This document shows positions 53,747 through 64,000 of a stretch of DNA of 64,000 bases, one piece after another. Made by a program: the position numbers and the translations under genes. The notes beneath the pieces were generated by a model that saw only the letters and a list, made by a program, of their open reading frames with translations, was not told where the DNA came from and ran no database searches. Within the stretch, counting starts at the first letter, position 1. Each line of letters begins with the position of its first letter. This DNA comes from Selaginella moellendorffii. Taxonomy: Eukaryota > Streptophyta > Lycopodiopsida > Selaginellales > Selaginellaceae. The stretch covers positions 1,080,335 to 1,144,334 of the forward strand of contig NW_003314291.1 of NCBI RefSeq assembly GCF_000143415.4, read 5' to 3'.

Positions 53747-55867
53747 GTAAGTAGAGATTATTCAGTTGAATTAAGATACAAACTCTAGCCTTTAGTGTCG
53801 AGGAAGGATAGTGCCAAGCAAGGGTCGAAACGTATGTCCAATCCTTCAGAATCAGCAGTGCGCCCAAGTGATATCGGTCCTAGTTCCTCAATAGCAGTTG
53901 ATGGTAAATACAGTATAGTCGATTCAATGTGCTAATGAGTTTGTTTTTAGTAGCACGGGAGGATACCATCTCAATCGAAGGGAGATATTTGGACATGCAT
54001 ATGGATCCGCCAGTGGACTCTACTTGCCTGCAAGAGTCATCAGAGCTGGTGGAGGCTACTATCCATATCAACGCCAAGCAAGCTGACCACGCTCCACTTG
54101 ATGCTGCCCATACCACTGAGTCAATCTTGTCCACGTATCCAACTGACGGTGACCAGGCGCCATTGGACCCGCATGAGGCCGCCCCAGCCGCCGAGCCGGT
54201 CGTATCCTCATTTCCAACGTGTGCCCAATCGTCTGACTACGCGCCGTTGGAACCTCCCTACACCGCCCCTGCTGCCTGTTCGGTCATGTCCACTTTGCCA
54301 ACGGAGGCACCAGCTGAAATGGCGTGTGATCACACGCCATCGGAACCACCCCATGCCACTGTTGAGCCAGTTGTACCAGAGTCTACAGCTGAAATGGCAT
54401 GTGCCCACACGCCATCGGATGCGATTGACCCCACATTGCAGAGGAGAGTATTTCCGCCCTTCACGTTTCCTCGACCAAAACCCTCTGAACGACCATCGGG
54501 AGCACCATTCGCTAATATTGTAGATGGTAAAATTGACTTGTACCATTTTTTATGCTAACGCATTTCATTTCAGAGTCACGGCGAAAGTACTGTATCATTT
54601 TTGATCTGAACGGTGTCCTTTTCTCCCATGAGCGTGGCTCGTCCTCGAATGTCACTGCACCCTCCAAAGCCTGCGGTCGCAAGTTGGTCAAAAGAGACAG
54701 ATTCACATTAATCACACGGGAGAAACTGCGGGATCTAATAATGACCATGCGACACTTAAAACAGAGGGCCGGGTTCAATTTGCAATTGGGAGTTTGGACA
54801 TCCATGATGCGCCACAATGCATTAACGTTGCTACAGATGATGCACGATCAGACGCGAGTAATATTACCATTTGACTTTCTCCTAACGCAGGAGGATTGCT
54901 TGACTATGGTCCATGTGAGGGGTAGCAAGCCCATCTTCGTCAAGGCAGAGGCTGTAGTGATGAACCGGACTGCTAGGTCAAGTGAAATCCTCATCATCGA
55001 TGACTCGCCGATTAAAACTGCAGCGAACATGCACACATATGCAGTGCACCCCATCTCTTGCAGTATGGAAACTAGGGAGAAGAAACCGTATGTTCTGGGG
55101 GACCTTGCAAAACGGCTTGAAGCGATGGTGATAGAGAACCGGCCAGTCCAGGAGGTGGCTGCAGAAATCAACCAAATGGCAGATGGAACGGTATATCAGA
55201 AGCCATTTGATCGGACAGACACCAGTCATCATTTATGGCATGTATATTGTCTAGCCAAGCACTATCCGCATCTCCATAATCTGCTCAACCGGATGGGTTC
55301 TTCGACCACTGAACATGAGCGTGGACGTATTAGAGAAGAGATGGCATTACTATTGGGTTTAAATCCTGATAGTGTGGAGAGTGATGAAATTCCAAGATTA
55401 TTGTATAGGCGTTGGAGGCAAAAAATAACAGTCTGAGATGGCATGTATTTATTTAAAAATGTAACTTATTATGGCATGGGGTTCCATGCCATTGTATTAA
55501 TATTAAAAGACAATTCTTTGAGAGGATTTGCATTATACTAGAAGTGTTACAGCATGTTATTGGAAGTCTACGAAGTTGTTTTATTAATAAGGGGAAAGTA
55601 AAGATTGAATGGGGACTTGGGCTCCACCTAGACTCGGAGCAACTGAGCCAATATTAAAAGGATGGAAAGAAATTGGACGACAATGACAAGGAGAAGAGAG
55701 AGGTGAAGCAGTGAGAAGTGATTGAGTAGACATTTCCTTGTTTAAAATAAAATGGCATGTGCCTCAATGCAGTTGAATTTTGTTATATTTATATACTATA
55801 TAAAGGTTTGGAAACCTTATTTTACAAGTGGGATAATGACAATTCCCACTTTAACGAAATAGAGCTT

Positions 55868-56154
55868 TAATGGAGGTGGATGTTATTGCCGCCCAAGTTC
55901 AAAGACAAGGACGAAAACATAGTTATAACTGTGATGTCTATTGTTGGGTATGTAATAATAGTGGTTACATTTATCAGTATTGTTGATATTGTTCAAAGTG
56001 GTGACCTTCATTTCCTAGGTGGAGACTTTAGTATCAACAATATCTTGTTAATGTTGTTATAGTAGAAGGTCTAAACATTAAGATACTTATGAGAAATGAC
56101 AAATCGCATGAGTAAAGTCAAAACATCCACAGCACCAAGAATTTCTTCAATCAA
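55868..56154. other. AT-rich spacer without a supported gene
   Basis: The sequence right of element 2 has a TTGTTGATATTG-type internal repetition and a 60-codon frame that resembles no known protein. No LINE or gypsy sequence resumes here. Confidence 0.5.
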
Positions 56155-57208
56155 ATGTCAAAGCAGAGCTTCACATCCTGGAATCTGATGATCACCGCCT
56201 ACTTGCACGACAGCCAAGTGAAATCTGCCAAGAGCCTCTTCAATCAAACCCCAGCCAAGAACCCCCTCCTCTACAACGCGATGCTCACAACCTACGCCCA
56301 TAACAGGTGCCATGCCCTCGCGATCGAGCTCTTCGCCTTGATGCTGTGTAGAGATCTCATCTCGTACAATGCAATGCTCTCTGCGCTCGTGAACTCTAGC
56401 CCTATCGATCAAACCAAAGATTTCTTCGATCTAATTCCCGAGAAGATCGTTGCATGGAATACGATGCTCACAACATATGCCGAGAATGGGCATCTGGAAA
56501 TGGCGATTTCCATGTTCGATTCGATGAGCCATCATGATATCGTGTCCTACACTGCCATGGTCACTGCGTATGGATCGAGCGGCCAGATAGAACACGCAAG
56601 AATACTGTTTGCCTCGTCACCCCAGAAAGACGTGGTTTTATCAACTGCCATGCTCGCAGCATATGCCCATTTAGGGTTCTTGGCAGAGGCTAGCACAATT
56701 TTCTAATCTATGCGAGAATGCAGCATAATCACGTGGAATTCTATGCTAGATGCTCACGCATTGAGCAGAAAAATCGAAAAAAACGCAGTGTATTTTCCAT
56801 TTGATGCCGGTAAGAGATACAGTGTCTTGGATTTTGATGCTCAGCGCATATGCCCGGCTTGGGCATCTGGAGAAAGCGATTTCGTTCTTCGCGACAATGC
56901 CAATGCCACACGCAGTCCCGGATCGCGTCGTGCCCTGGAACACGATGCTCGCAGCGCACGGAACCAGCGGCCAGGACGCCGAGAATCTCCTGTGGGCCGC
57001 GAATTTGCAAGGTGTGGCCCCGGATGCCGGCTGGAGCTACTTCGTGTCGATGCGCAGCGATTACTCGATCCAGCCGGAGAAGCTCCACTTTGGGTGCATG
57101 GTGGCCATCCTGGCTCGAGCCGGGAACTTCGATTTCGCCCGGGATCTCCTCGACAACATGCCATTCGTTCCAGGGATCGAGCAATTGAGCTGCCTGACAC
57201 TGTTCTAG
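56155..57208 (+). pseudogene. PPR protein gene, decayed
   Basis: It encodes tandem pentatricopeptide units of about 31 residues (SWNLMITAYLHDSQVKSAKS, AWNTMLTTYAENGHLEMA, SYTAMVTAYGSSGQIEHA, SWILMLSAYARLGHLEKA and others). PPR proteins bind organellar RNA base by base. No intron is seen, as usual for the family. A TAA at 56704-56706 and a frameshift between about 56780 and 56800 break it; the frame then continues to 57208. The N-terminus begins without an obvious transit peptide, so it may also be 5' truncated. It ends with a short E-like motif (WSYFVSMRSDYSI...CMVAILARAGNFDFA). Confidence 0.82.
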
Positions 57209-57392
57209 AGCCAAACAAATTAGATTTCGTCCAGGAACTTCCAGAGATCAAGCAATTGGGCTAAGACGCAGTTGCCCATCTCGAGATCTAGACTAGACAA
57301 TTGGAGGAAACAAAGATCTTCCTCCACGTGCCATATATCATGTGTCGAAGGGCACCAAATTATAAAACTATATACGTGATCCTATATAATAT

Positions 57393-57854
57393 CTATGGTC
57401 CTTTCAAAGCTTCGCTCTTCGGAGCACTGGCCGCCTCGACTTTCTCCTGGACAGCATCCACAGCCTTGTCTTGGACGCTGCTTTTCCCCTCCGCGGCCTT
57501 GAGCTCTCCCGCCGCGGCCTCTGTCTTCTCTGGAGCAACTTCGGTCAAGCACTTCCCAAACGGCTTGCCTTTGCGAATGTCCACGACAACGTTGGGGTTG
57601 GCAGTGTCCATACCCCCACCACCACCTTCCTTCTTAGCTCCTGCTCCTCCCATTTGCTGCTTCGCGGCGTCTGGAAGGACGTTGGCGCTTCCCATAAGCT
57701 CCGAGTCGCTTGGAACTTCGCCGCTGGTCTTCTTTGCCTCCTCCGTGCGGCTCTTCTTTGGCTCCTCCGTGCCTGATCCATGGCCTGGTTGTTCCGTCTT
57801 TGGCTTCTCGCTCTCCTTGTCTCCGCTGAGAAAGGATCCTCCCTGCTTATCCAT
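57393..57854 (-). CDS. Small hydrophilic LEA-like protein
   Basis: 153 residues starting MDKQGGSFLSGDKESEKPKT. It is very hydrophilic, rich in Lys, Glu, Ala and Gly, with a Gly run (KKEGGGGGMDT), one Cys and a C-terminal Ala/Lys/Glu helix-like part (DKAVDAVQEKVEAASAPK). The composition resembles late-embryogenesis-abundant or other stress-related disordered proteins, but I see no defining LEA motif. It is a single exon. A good TATA box lies 82-92 bp upstream of the ATG, and an AT-rich 3' region follows. It is convergent with the decayed PPR gene. It is the most plausible intact host gene in the window. Confidence 0.65.
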   Translation of the reverse strand: MDKQGGSFLSGDKESEKPKTEQPGHGSGTEEPKKSRTEEAKKTSGEVPSDSELMGSANVLPDAAKQQMGGAGAKKEGGGGGMDTANPNVVVDIRKGKPFGKCLTEVAPEKTEAAAGELKAAEGKSSVQDKAVDAVQEKVEAASAPKSEALKGP

Positions 57855-57935
57855 GGAGGAAAAAAAAACGAAATGTGAGTAGACAAAGAGAAGAACCGAG
57901 AAAGTCTAAACTGTGGATGGCACTTCTCCAGTGGA

Positions 57936-57946
57936 TATTTTTATAG
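57936..57946 (-). promoter_or_regulatory. TATA box of LEA-like gene
   Basis: CTATAAAAATA on the minus strand, 82 bp upstream of the start codon at 57854. A CT-rich leader (TTCTTCTCTTTG) follows, as in plant core promoters. Confidence 0.6.
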
Positions 57947-58115
57947 AGTCCGGGAAAACGAGTAAAGGGGCCCAAACGGGATCACTATCCTCCTGTGAAG
58001 AAAGATGGACGAGGTAAATGTGAGACAGAGAAAAAAAGATATATACAAAACTGCCAAGTGCCACCCAGACTCCGATTCACCAAAGATTTTTATCAAGCCG
58101 CTGTGGTTTGATTCG

Positions 58116-58360
58116 TCACAGTGAGAGAACTATAGTACAAAGCTTTCGAGCCTTATTTCGTGCTGCTACCTTGTCTGCCAAAAAAAAGAAGAGTTTAGCA
58201 TAAAAGAAATGGAAAAACTTGTCATACCAGGTAATGAATTGTCTCGCTCCAGTTAAGAACTCTGTATCTGCAAAGAGGGAGAAGTCAACCAGGGAATCGT
58301 GAATCAAAAACATGTCCTTCAGCCACGCCAATTCCTCATACGACTGGTCCGTATTCTAGT
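58116..58360 (-). other. Conserved-looking exon of unknown gene
   Basis: After an AG (about 58356) a frame reads SYEELAWLKDMFLIHDSLVD and FSLFADTEFLTGARQFIT, then a possible 5' splice site. Residue composition looks like folded protein rather than chance. I do not recognise the family. It may belong with the reductase remnant upstream or to a separate lost gene. Confidence 0.35.
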
Positions 58361-58516
58361 TACACGAGCACTGCTCCAACCGGTTCCAAGACCGGGAGCA
58401 ACGACGTGCAACGTCAACGGGCAGCGCAGTGAGATTACTAAATTATGCATCATAGGACCGAACCACTAGAAGGAAAAAACAGTAAAGCGAAGTTACATTT
58501 TGCGCTTAGAAGTTTA

Positions 58517-59400
58517 AGATGATCTTCTCTTGTGGAACCAAAGTAGATCAGTCACATCCTGCAATAAAAACATCACAGTGAAGGTAGAGCAAAGGGTCTC
58601 TACCTTGAGCATGCCCTTGTGGCCAAAGAAAAGTAACAACTTGAGAGGAATCTGGAATACTTATGTTCTTCGAAAAGGCTGCCTGTGGCACAATAAAGCG
58701 AAGTTAAATGAGAGATGGTGTAAAGGAGAAAACAATGAATCATGTCTACAACAGTGAGAATAAAAATACCTGGACATATCCTGATTCGCCCATCCAGCTC
58801 CCATCAGTCTGCCAGAGTATGGGAATTATGCTCACGCCATGTCCTATCGTAGAGATAAGTGAGAATCGACAACCGAAAAAGAAACAAAAGAAGAGTACCC
58901 GATATGCCATTCTGTAAAGACCCTCACATCGCTCCTCCTGTTCGCGTCAATTCCGGCCTCTATAAGTGATCGAATCGAACTGTCCTGAAAAAAGAAAGAA
59001 CCATACGTAAACCATCCCAAAAGATAGCGAACTACAAGTAAAAAAAACGAGTGGAAAGAAGGAAACATCATGTCTACGTAAACTATCCCAAGAGATGAAA
59101 GAACGAGAGTGGAAAGAAGAAAAAAAATGCCTACGTAAGAACAAAAAAAGAAACGAGTGGAAAGAAGAAAAAATCATGTCTACCATAGCAAGAACAAAGG
59201 AAAAAAAAAAAAAAAAAAAAAACGAATGGAGATGGAAGAAAAAAGAAGAAGAAATCACGTTACCTGATACCAGAGCCAGTCGCGAAGAACAGCACAGTCT
59301 GGAACTTCTCTGGAGGGTAGAGCTGGTCGATATCGAAACCTTTGCCAAAATTTGGGAATTTAGGGTTCCTGGCAAGGGATTCTTGGAGTTCCTAGGACGT
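58517..59400 (-). pseudogene. pKIWI502-like NAD(P)/FAD reductase remnant
   Basis: Exon-sized fragments appear in the order of the plant fruit-protein pKIWI502 family (ferredoxin-reductase-like NAD-binding domain): GKGFDIDQLYPPEKFQTVLF with FATGSGI (59264-59345); SIRSLIEAGIDANRRSDVRV then RMAY (about 58900-58980); GVSIIPIL and DGSWMGESGYVQ (about 58770-58845); AAFSKNISIP (about 58605-58680); and a diverged C-terminus (about 58520-58560). GT/AG borders are still visible. A deletion removes the GARN segment, and the last two exons have drifted. The N-terminal FAD-binding part is not seen. It is a decayed or partial gene. Confidence 0.65.
59034..59215. repeat. A-rich tandem repeat in reductase intron
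   Basis: Three to four imperfect units containing ACGAGTGGAAAGAAGAAAAA and CATGTCTAC, followed by a run of about 22 A. It lies within an intron of the reductase remnant. Confidence 0.7.
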
Positions 59401-59711
59401 GCAGGGCACTACCTCGGCTGTGCTGTGCGATCTGGCCAAGGGAGATAAGGTGGATTTAAGCCAAGTGATGGGCGGAGGCCTTTACACATGCCATTGTTGG
59501 GCATTTGCAACACTTACGGATTCTCAAGCTTGGAGATCTTCTTTGGGCATAGAATCGAACACTTGTCTAAAGTAAAGAAGCATATCTTGTGTGCAGATAT
59601 GTAATATGTTTTTTTCCTGACAATATTCTTTCATGAAATTAGAACGTTCTTCTAGCTTCCAAATGCCCAGCTTGGGCATTTTCATTAGCCCATGTTGACT
59701 TTTGCGTTGAC

Positions 59712-62198
59712 ATGGTTGACTTTACATTGACTTACATTGAAAAACTGGCTCTGGCTCCTAAGAGATTCTTTCTTCTTGCGATGCTCCACAGCGATGGCGT
59801 TTCGACCACCACCACCACCAGCAGGAGCTGGAAAGTGGCAAAGAAATCGACGAAGGGAATCGCCACACTCTTGGCGGCGCTCAAGGAGGCAAGCAAGGCC
59901 AGGGATGCCAAGAGGGGGCGGGAGCTCCACTCCGACGCCATAGCCAGTGGAGTGGCGGGCGATCTCTTCGTGGGCAGCAGCCTGGTGGACATGTACTCCA
60001 ACTGCGGCCTCATGGGCGAAGCGCGAGAGGTATTTGACGCCATGCCCAGCCATGACATTGTCTCGTGGAATGCGCTCATGCTCGGTTACGCAGAGAACGA
60101 CCATGGATTGGCGGCGCTCGCCCTCTTCTCGCCGATGCGCGACGAGGGCTGCTCTCCAAACTCCAGAACTTTTGTTGCTGCGGCTAAGGCATGTTCTAGC
60201 ATTCCCACGGCTGAGAAGGAAGAAGAAGTTCCAAGAGGTAGCGAAGTATGCTCGACTTCGAAGATGAGATCGCTGGAGATTGGAATGGCGATCCACTCGC
60301 AGGCGCTGGAGAGGAGGTGCGGATCCATTTTCATGGAGAGCTGCCTCGTCGATATGTATGCCAAGTGTGGCGGCATGGACGACGCTCGGCGCGTTTTCGA
60401 GAGCATGGAGAGGAGGAATATGGTGGCCGCTCATGCTGGGCTATGCCGAGAGTGGCGATGGCCAAGCTGCGCTCAAGCTCTTCCAGGTGATGGAACGCGA
60501 GGATTGCCCGCGGGACGCTCGGACTTTCGTTGCCGCGGTGAAGGCTTGCTCGAGCCTGGCTATGGCGGCGAAGGAAGGATCATCTAGCGCGAGAGCCTTG
60601 AGAGCTCTTGAGACCGGCATGGCTGTTCATCGCGAAGCTCGCAAGAGTGGATTCGAGTCGGATGCTTTCGTGACTTGCGGACTTGCGCATACCATACTTG
60701 TATGCGAAGCGTGGGAGTATGGAGGATGCGAGGAGGATCTTCGAGCGCTTCGCCAGCCACGACGTTGTCTCGTGGACGGCGTTGATACTTGGCTATGGTG
60801 ACAATGGCGAGAACGAGGTGGCGGTGGAGCTCTTCTTGCGCATGGTTCACCAGGGATACCATGCAAACGCTCGGACTTTCGTGGCAGTGGTCAAGGCTTG
60901 CAGCAGCCTTGCCGAGGAGGAGCAAGGCGGAAGTGTGATAAAGTTTCGCGCTCTCGCCACTGGAATGGCGATCCATCGCCTCGCAGCTGCGAACGGTGGC
61001 TGTGATTCTAGGGACGTTTTCGTGGGGAACACTTTGATCGACATGTATGCGAAGTGTGGAACTATGGTGGATTCCCGGCGAGTTTTCGATGCGATGCTTA
61101 CACGGGACGTGGTCTCGTACAACGCGATCATGCTGGGCTATGCCGAGAATGATGGCGAGGCTATGGCGCTCGAGCTACTCGCGGCCATGCACAGGGAAGA
61201 ACCGCGCGTTGTGGCGAATAGCTTGAGCTACCTTGCTGCTGTGAAGGCTTGCAATCACTTGGCATCGCGAGAAGAAGCCAGGGACTTCGATGGAAGAGCT
61301 GTGAAGATCGAGAGCCTGGAGAAAGGCATGGCTGTTCATGCTCGAGCTACGGAAGCCGGGTGTGATCGAGATCTTTTAGTGGCGAGCAGCCTGATCGATA
61401 TGTACTCGCGAGCTGGAAGCATGGAGGATTAGCACAGGGCCTTCGATCAAATGGAGAGCCACGATGTAGTGTCATGGACGGGGCTCGTCTCCGGCTACGC
61501 CGAGAATGGCGATGGCGAGAGCTCCCTGGCGGTGTTCTTCGCGATGGTGGACGAGGGAGTGGAGCCCGACTCGTGGACGCTCGCGGCGGCGCTCAAGGCG
61601 TGCGGATCCATCGCCTCGAGCAAAGCTGGGCGACGTCTCCATGGCGAGATTTGCCGGCATGGACTGGAGGGCGATACCATCGTGGTCACCGGTTTGATCG
61701 ACTTCTATGGCTACCATGGCCGACGCTCAGCGTGTCTTTGATGGTTCCATGGTTGCCGCGCGGGACGTGGTTGCATGGACGGCTCTAGTGTCCGGCTATG
61801 GCCGCCAAGGTGACGTGAAGTTCGTGTTTGTGACGTTCCAGGCGATGGTGAACACTGGCGTGAGGCCGGGTGGTGTGACCCTGCTGTGTGTGCTAGCCGC
61901 GTGTAGCCATGCCGGGCTTGTGGAGCGAGGGAAACGATTGTTTGCATCGATGAGAGAGAAGTATGGGATTGCTCCTGGGCGAGAGCACTACCACTGCGTG
62001 ATTGATATGCTGGGGCGAGCAAACCATCTGGAGGAGGCGCTGGAGATTGTGAGATCGATGCCTTTCCAAGCGGGTGTCGTGACCTGGATGACGATCTTGA
62101 GCGCTTGTAGGAAGTGGAAGAACACGAGAGTTGGAAGTGAAGCATTTGATGCGTTGGTTGGAATGGATGTGAGGGTGAATCGTCAGCGTACTTGTTGA
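59712..62198 (+). pseudogene. PLS-type PPR protein gene, decayed
   Basis: It encodes about 800 residues of PPR repeats: GRELHSDAIASGVAGDLFVG, SLVDMYSNCGLMGEAREVFD, HDIVSWNALMLGYAEN and later YAKCGTMVDSRRVFDAM, ending in an E-type region (EHYHCVIDMLGRANHLEEAL and TWMTILSACRKWKNT). The P-L-S repeat spacing suits organellar RNA binding or editing. It is intron-less. Frameshifts near 60425, 60690 and 61710 and a TAG at 61430-61432 break the frame, and no DYW domain follows. The best start is ATG 59712 or 59779. Confidence 0.85.
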
Positions 62199-64000
62199 TG
62201 GCTCATGTTTATGAAAGCTAAGATCTTATCTATTGGCGGGAGCTCTTTGAATTTACGCCGTTGGATTTAGGGTTCTTTCTAAATCTTTTGCAATGCTGAT
62301 ATTCTCTCCAACTCTATCTATGCTCCATCGTTTAAGATCTCCTCTTGACTTGACAGGTCTCCCAGTCGGATTCAAGGAAATGTGTAGACTGAAGACTGGA
62401 AACGATACACGAAGCTTAAGATCGGTCTCTGGAAAGAAGCCTGGTATTGTTTAGATTATTCTTCCTAGGATGTCAAGTAAAGATGCTCGATTGAGAGAGA
62501 TCTTTGCCGGAGTGTTTGCAGACTCCACTTTTTAAAGGTATTATGTACTTTTCTCGTCTTGTCACTACTACTCACTTTCTTGCGCAGGCTTTCTGCCAAA
62601 TACAAAAGAGTCCCTTTTGCCACCGCTCCGAGTCATGAGAATTTCCCCATGCTATGCTTTAAGTTCATATTGCATTAGTCTAGGCCTTGGATGATCTGGA
62701 TCGCGTGTGCTTCGTGCCACTTGCAGCCGAACTCTTGCAGCCGATTGTTGATTTCCAAAGTCCAATCCAGATCTTGTGCTCGTTGTTTATTAATCAGGGC
62801 TTTTTATTTACCAGCAAAAAACCAAAAAACTAGCTGGGCATAGTTTCATTGAGCACGAAAATAAGTTTCTTATGTCCTTGGTTGAAATGCTTCTTAAAAC
62901 TTAAGCTGCATTTACATTTCTGACCATTTTGAGCTGGAAGGCATGCATGCTTCTATATGTCAGGAAAAGCGATAAAAGGATGCTCAAGCATTTGCAGGTA
63001 TTTTGTGATTAATGTCTGTTTTCATCTCCTAGTTTCACCCTTCCACAGGTGCCAATGTGGAGCGAGCTCGAACAGAAAAAAGCTTCCAAGCAGACATAAA
63101 TCGATTTGCTGCATTGACTGATCACCTTTCTTCCTTAGGAACAATGACACTTGAAACAGAAAAACTCATTTTCGAGCAGAAATAATCAGTGATGTGAATA
63201 GTAGTTCATCCTGGAGTGTTTGTAACATCTCTGAGAGAATTTTGTTTGGCAATCTAGCAGTTCTCCAAGAGAAGGTTTATAGCCAAGCTTCCCCGCATTG
63301 TAGCTGAATCTCAGCCTAGATCTTGGCGGGAGGGCCGCCATGTTTTCCCACACGGTTTTCGAATCAATTTCATGTGATAGTTATTGTCACATGACAATAA
63401 CTGTGACCTAGGAACAGAAAGAGAGGCAAAACATTGTGTGTCCGTTTCAGGGCATTGCAACAGACTCCAATTCCTTGGTCTCATGTTAGGAGATTCTAGT
63501 CGGTGACACCATGACCATGCTTTCTCACTCGGTTTCTCCTTCTCTCACTCGTTTCCCTTTCTCTTTGCTGCACATAAGGGTGACAAATAAAGGTCTTTTT
63601 TACACCCTTATTTCTGGTTGCTACTGTTGCAAATTCTGATGGTGGCTGTTTCTAATTATTAAACAGTGCTTCTTACACAAATGACATTTCTTTTTCATTC
63701 TCCCATGGCTTAAGCTAATGATCCTTCATTCTAATTGTGATGGAACTACTGATTAATTGATGAGGGTGCAGTTGAGCTCGATATCTCCATATTTTGACCT
63801 TGTTGTTAGCTACATCACAAGAGGTTTTGAGTAAACTATAGAATAAACTTATATAAAAAAAATTTGGATGGAACAATATCATAAATTATATTACAATTTT
63901 TGGTTTGAGATGGTAATGGATATACCTAGAAAATGCTTGGATATTCTAGGATATTCTATCATCTAACGGTTGTTATTTATTTAGATTAATTTTGTATTTA
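62199..64000. other. Non-coding tail of the window
   Basis: AT-rich sequence with no supported gene, repeat family or element end. A short inverted repeat (GTTATTGTCACATGACAATAAC, arms only 10 bp) lies near 63380-63402. Confidence 0.5.

Larger units (their letters stand above)
49850..55436 (+). pseudogene. ParB-like / FCP1-type HAD fusion gene of element 2 (two lesions)
   Basis: Deduced exons: 49850-49852 (ATG), 50092-51266, 51321-52629, 52680-52754, 52793-52882, 52932-53075, 53123-53674, 53732-53746, 53796-53903, 53951-54526 and 54574-55436. The total is 4,910 nt, four short of a multiple of three that would match element 1; comparison shows a 4-base deletion at about 50365. A second lesion is TAG at 52434-52436, where element 1 has TGG. 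Domains are as in the element 1 copy: ParB-like motif YAVSGQHSSLAMQQ, acidic tract, Pro/Ala repeats, then HAD with DLNGVLF and IIDDSPIK. Introns from the third on are all phase 1, so the exons between them are symmetric. The region after the second lesion is still well conserved. Confidence 0.72.
42854..55492. repeat. Dispersed 22-bp palindromes of element 2
   Basis: Half-site ATGGCRTGWGG plus its inverse. Copies start at 42854, 43170, 43259, 45082, 45139, 46985, 47055, 47153, 48726, 48964, 49878, 49955, 50015, 51288, 52760, 52901, 53092, 54319, 54394 and 55471. Diverged forms (ATTGCATGAGCCCACACGCT type and others) lie near 47764, 47808, 47876, 48808 and 49099. The positions are homologous to those in element 1, so the set was already present in the common ancestor of the two copies. 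Confidence 0.92.
42628..55867. mobile_element. 13.2-kb DNA transposon, element 2 (inverted copy)
   Basis: It has the same 21-bp inverted ends (42631-42651 and 55844-55864) and gene order as element 1, in opposite orientation, with sequence identity by eye well above 95 percent. Unlike element 1 it shows no clear target duplication: the left flank is LINE ORF2, while the right flank (from 55868) is unrelated. It has an extra segment of about 200 bp (about 48120-48325) and a short tandem duplication at 47764-47840. Its transposase gene is intact and its ParB-like/HAD gene is broken. Confidence 0.92.

Noticed and set aside
42628-55867. The two 13-kb elements as one huge composite transposon enclosing gypsy D and the LINE
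   Set aside because: Element 1 has its own perfect target duplication at both of its own ends, so it inserted singly. No matching duplication flanks the outer ends (19790 versus 55868).
59461-59490. A further palindrome copy in host DNA (ATGGGCGGAGGCC ... ACATGCCAT)
   Set aside because: The spacing is longer and the left arm poor; one weak match in unrelated sequence is expected by chance.

Overview
The window looks like a land-plant nuclear genome dominated by transposable elements, most probably a lycophyte of the Selaginella type. The reasons are very short spliceosomal introns (about 47-57 nt), intron-less PLS-type pentatricopeptide (PPR) genes, a plant-type LINE, chromodomain Ty3/gypsy elements and a pKIWI502-like reductase remnant. 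The species is inferred, not proven.

Layout. 1-18015: a block of minus-strand Ty3/gypsy chromovirus copies. Copy A is a gag fragment plus LTR with an N gap. Copies B and C share a middle LTR. A related 2.7-kb solo LTR is nested in the left LTR of B, and a 0.29-kb MITE is nested in that solo LTR. 18050-33273: a MULE-like (Mutator-type) transposase gene with a SWIM zinc finger, split by a 13.0-kb DNA transposon (element 1, 19796-32807) with perfect 21-bp inverted ends and a 6-bp target duplication. 33274-37212: gypsy copy D, cut by a plant LINE (37213-42627). 42628-55867: a second copy of the 13-kb transposon (element 2) in inverted orientation. 55868-64000: host DNA with two decayed PPR genes, a small hydrophilic LEA-like gene and a decayed pKIWI502-like reductase.

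The 13-kb transposon is the main discovery. Each copy carries three genes. The first is a roughly 1,030-residue DDE-type transposase-like protein with the motif VGHTHEDVD. The second is an 85-residue acidic Ser/Thr-rich protein. The third, transcribed divergently, is a multi-exon gene for a roughly 1,635-residue protein with a putative ParB/sulfiredoxin-like N-terminal module, basic and acidic linkers, a Pro/Ala repeat region and a C-terminal FCP1-like HAD phosphatase domain. Its reading frame stays consistent across ten deduced introns. About 25 copies per element of a 22-bp palindrome (half-site ATGGCRTGWGG) are scattered through both elements, and two sit in the MITE. Four of the palindromes lie inside 38-54 nt introns, 8-11 nt before the 3' splice site, and two are translated as part of a protein repeat. 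I infer a transposon with its own sequence-specific DNA-binding architecture, possibly ParB-on-palindrome, whose sites double as introns.

Second discovery: the gypsy pol gene contains two short spliceosomal introns, conserved between copies. One interrupts integrase four codons before the catalytic Glu. Splicing exactly restores a D-X35-E spacing, so only spliced RNA can encode complete integrase.

All coordinates and splice calls were read by eye; none has been tested by alignment or RNA data.
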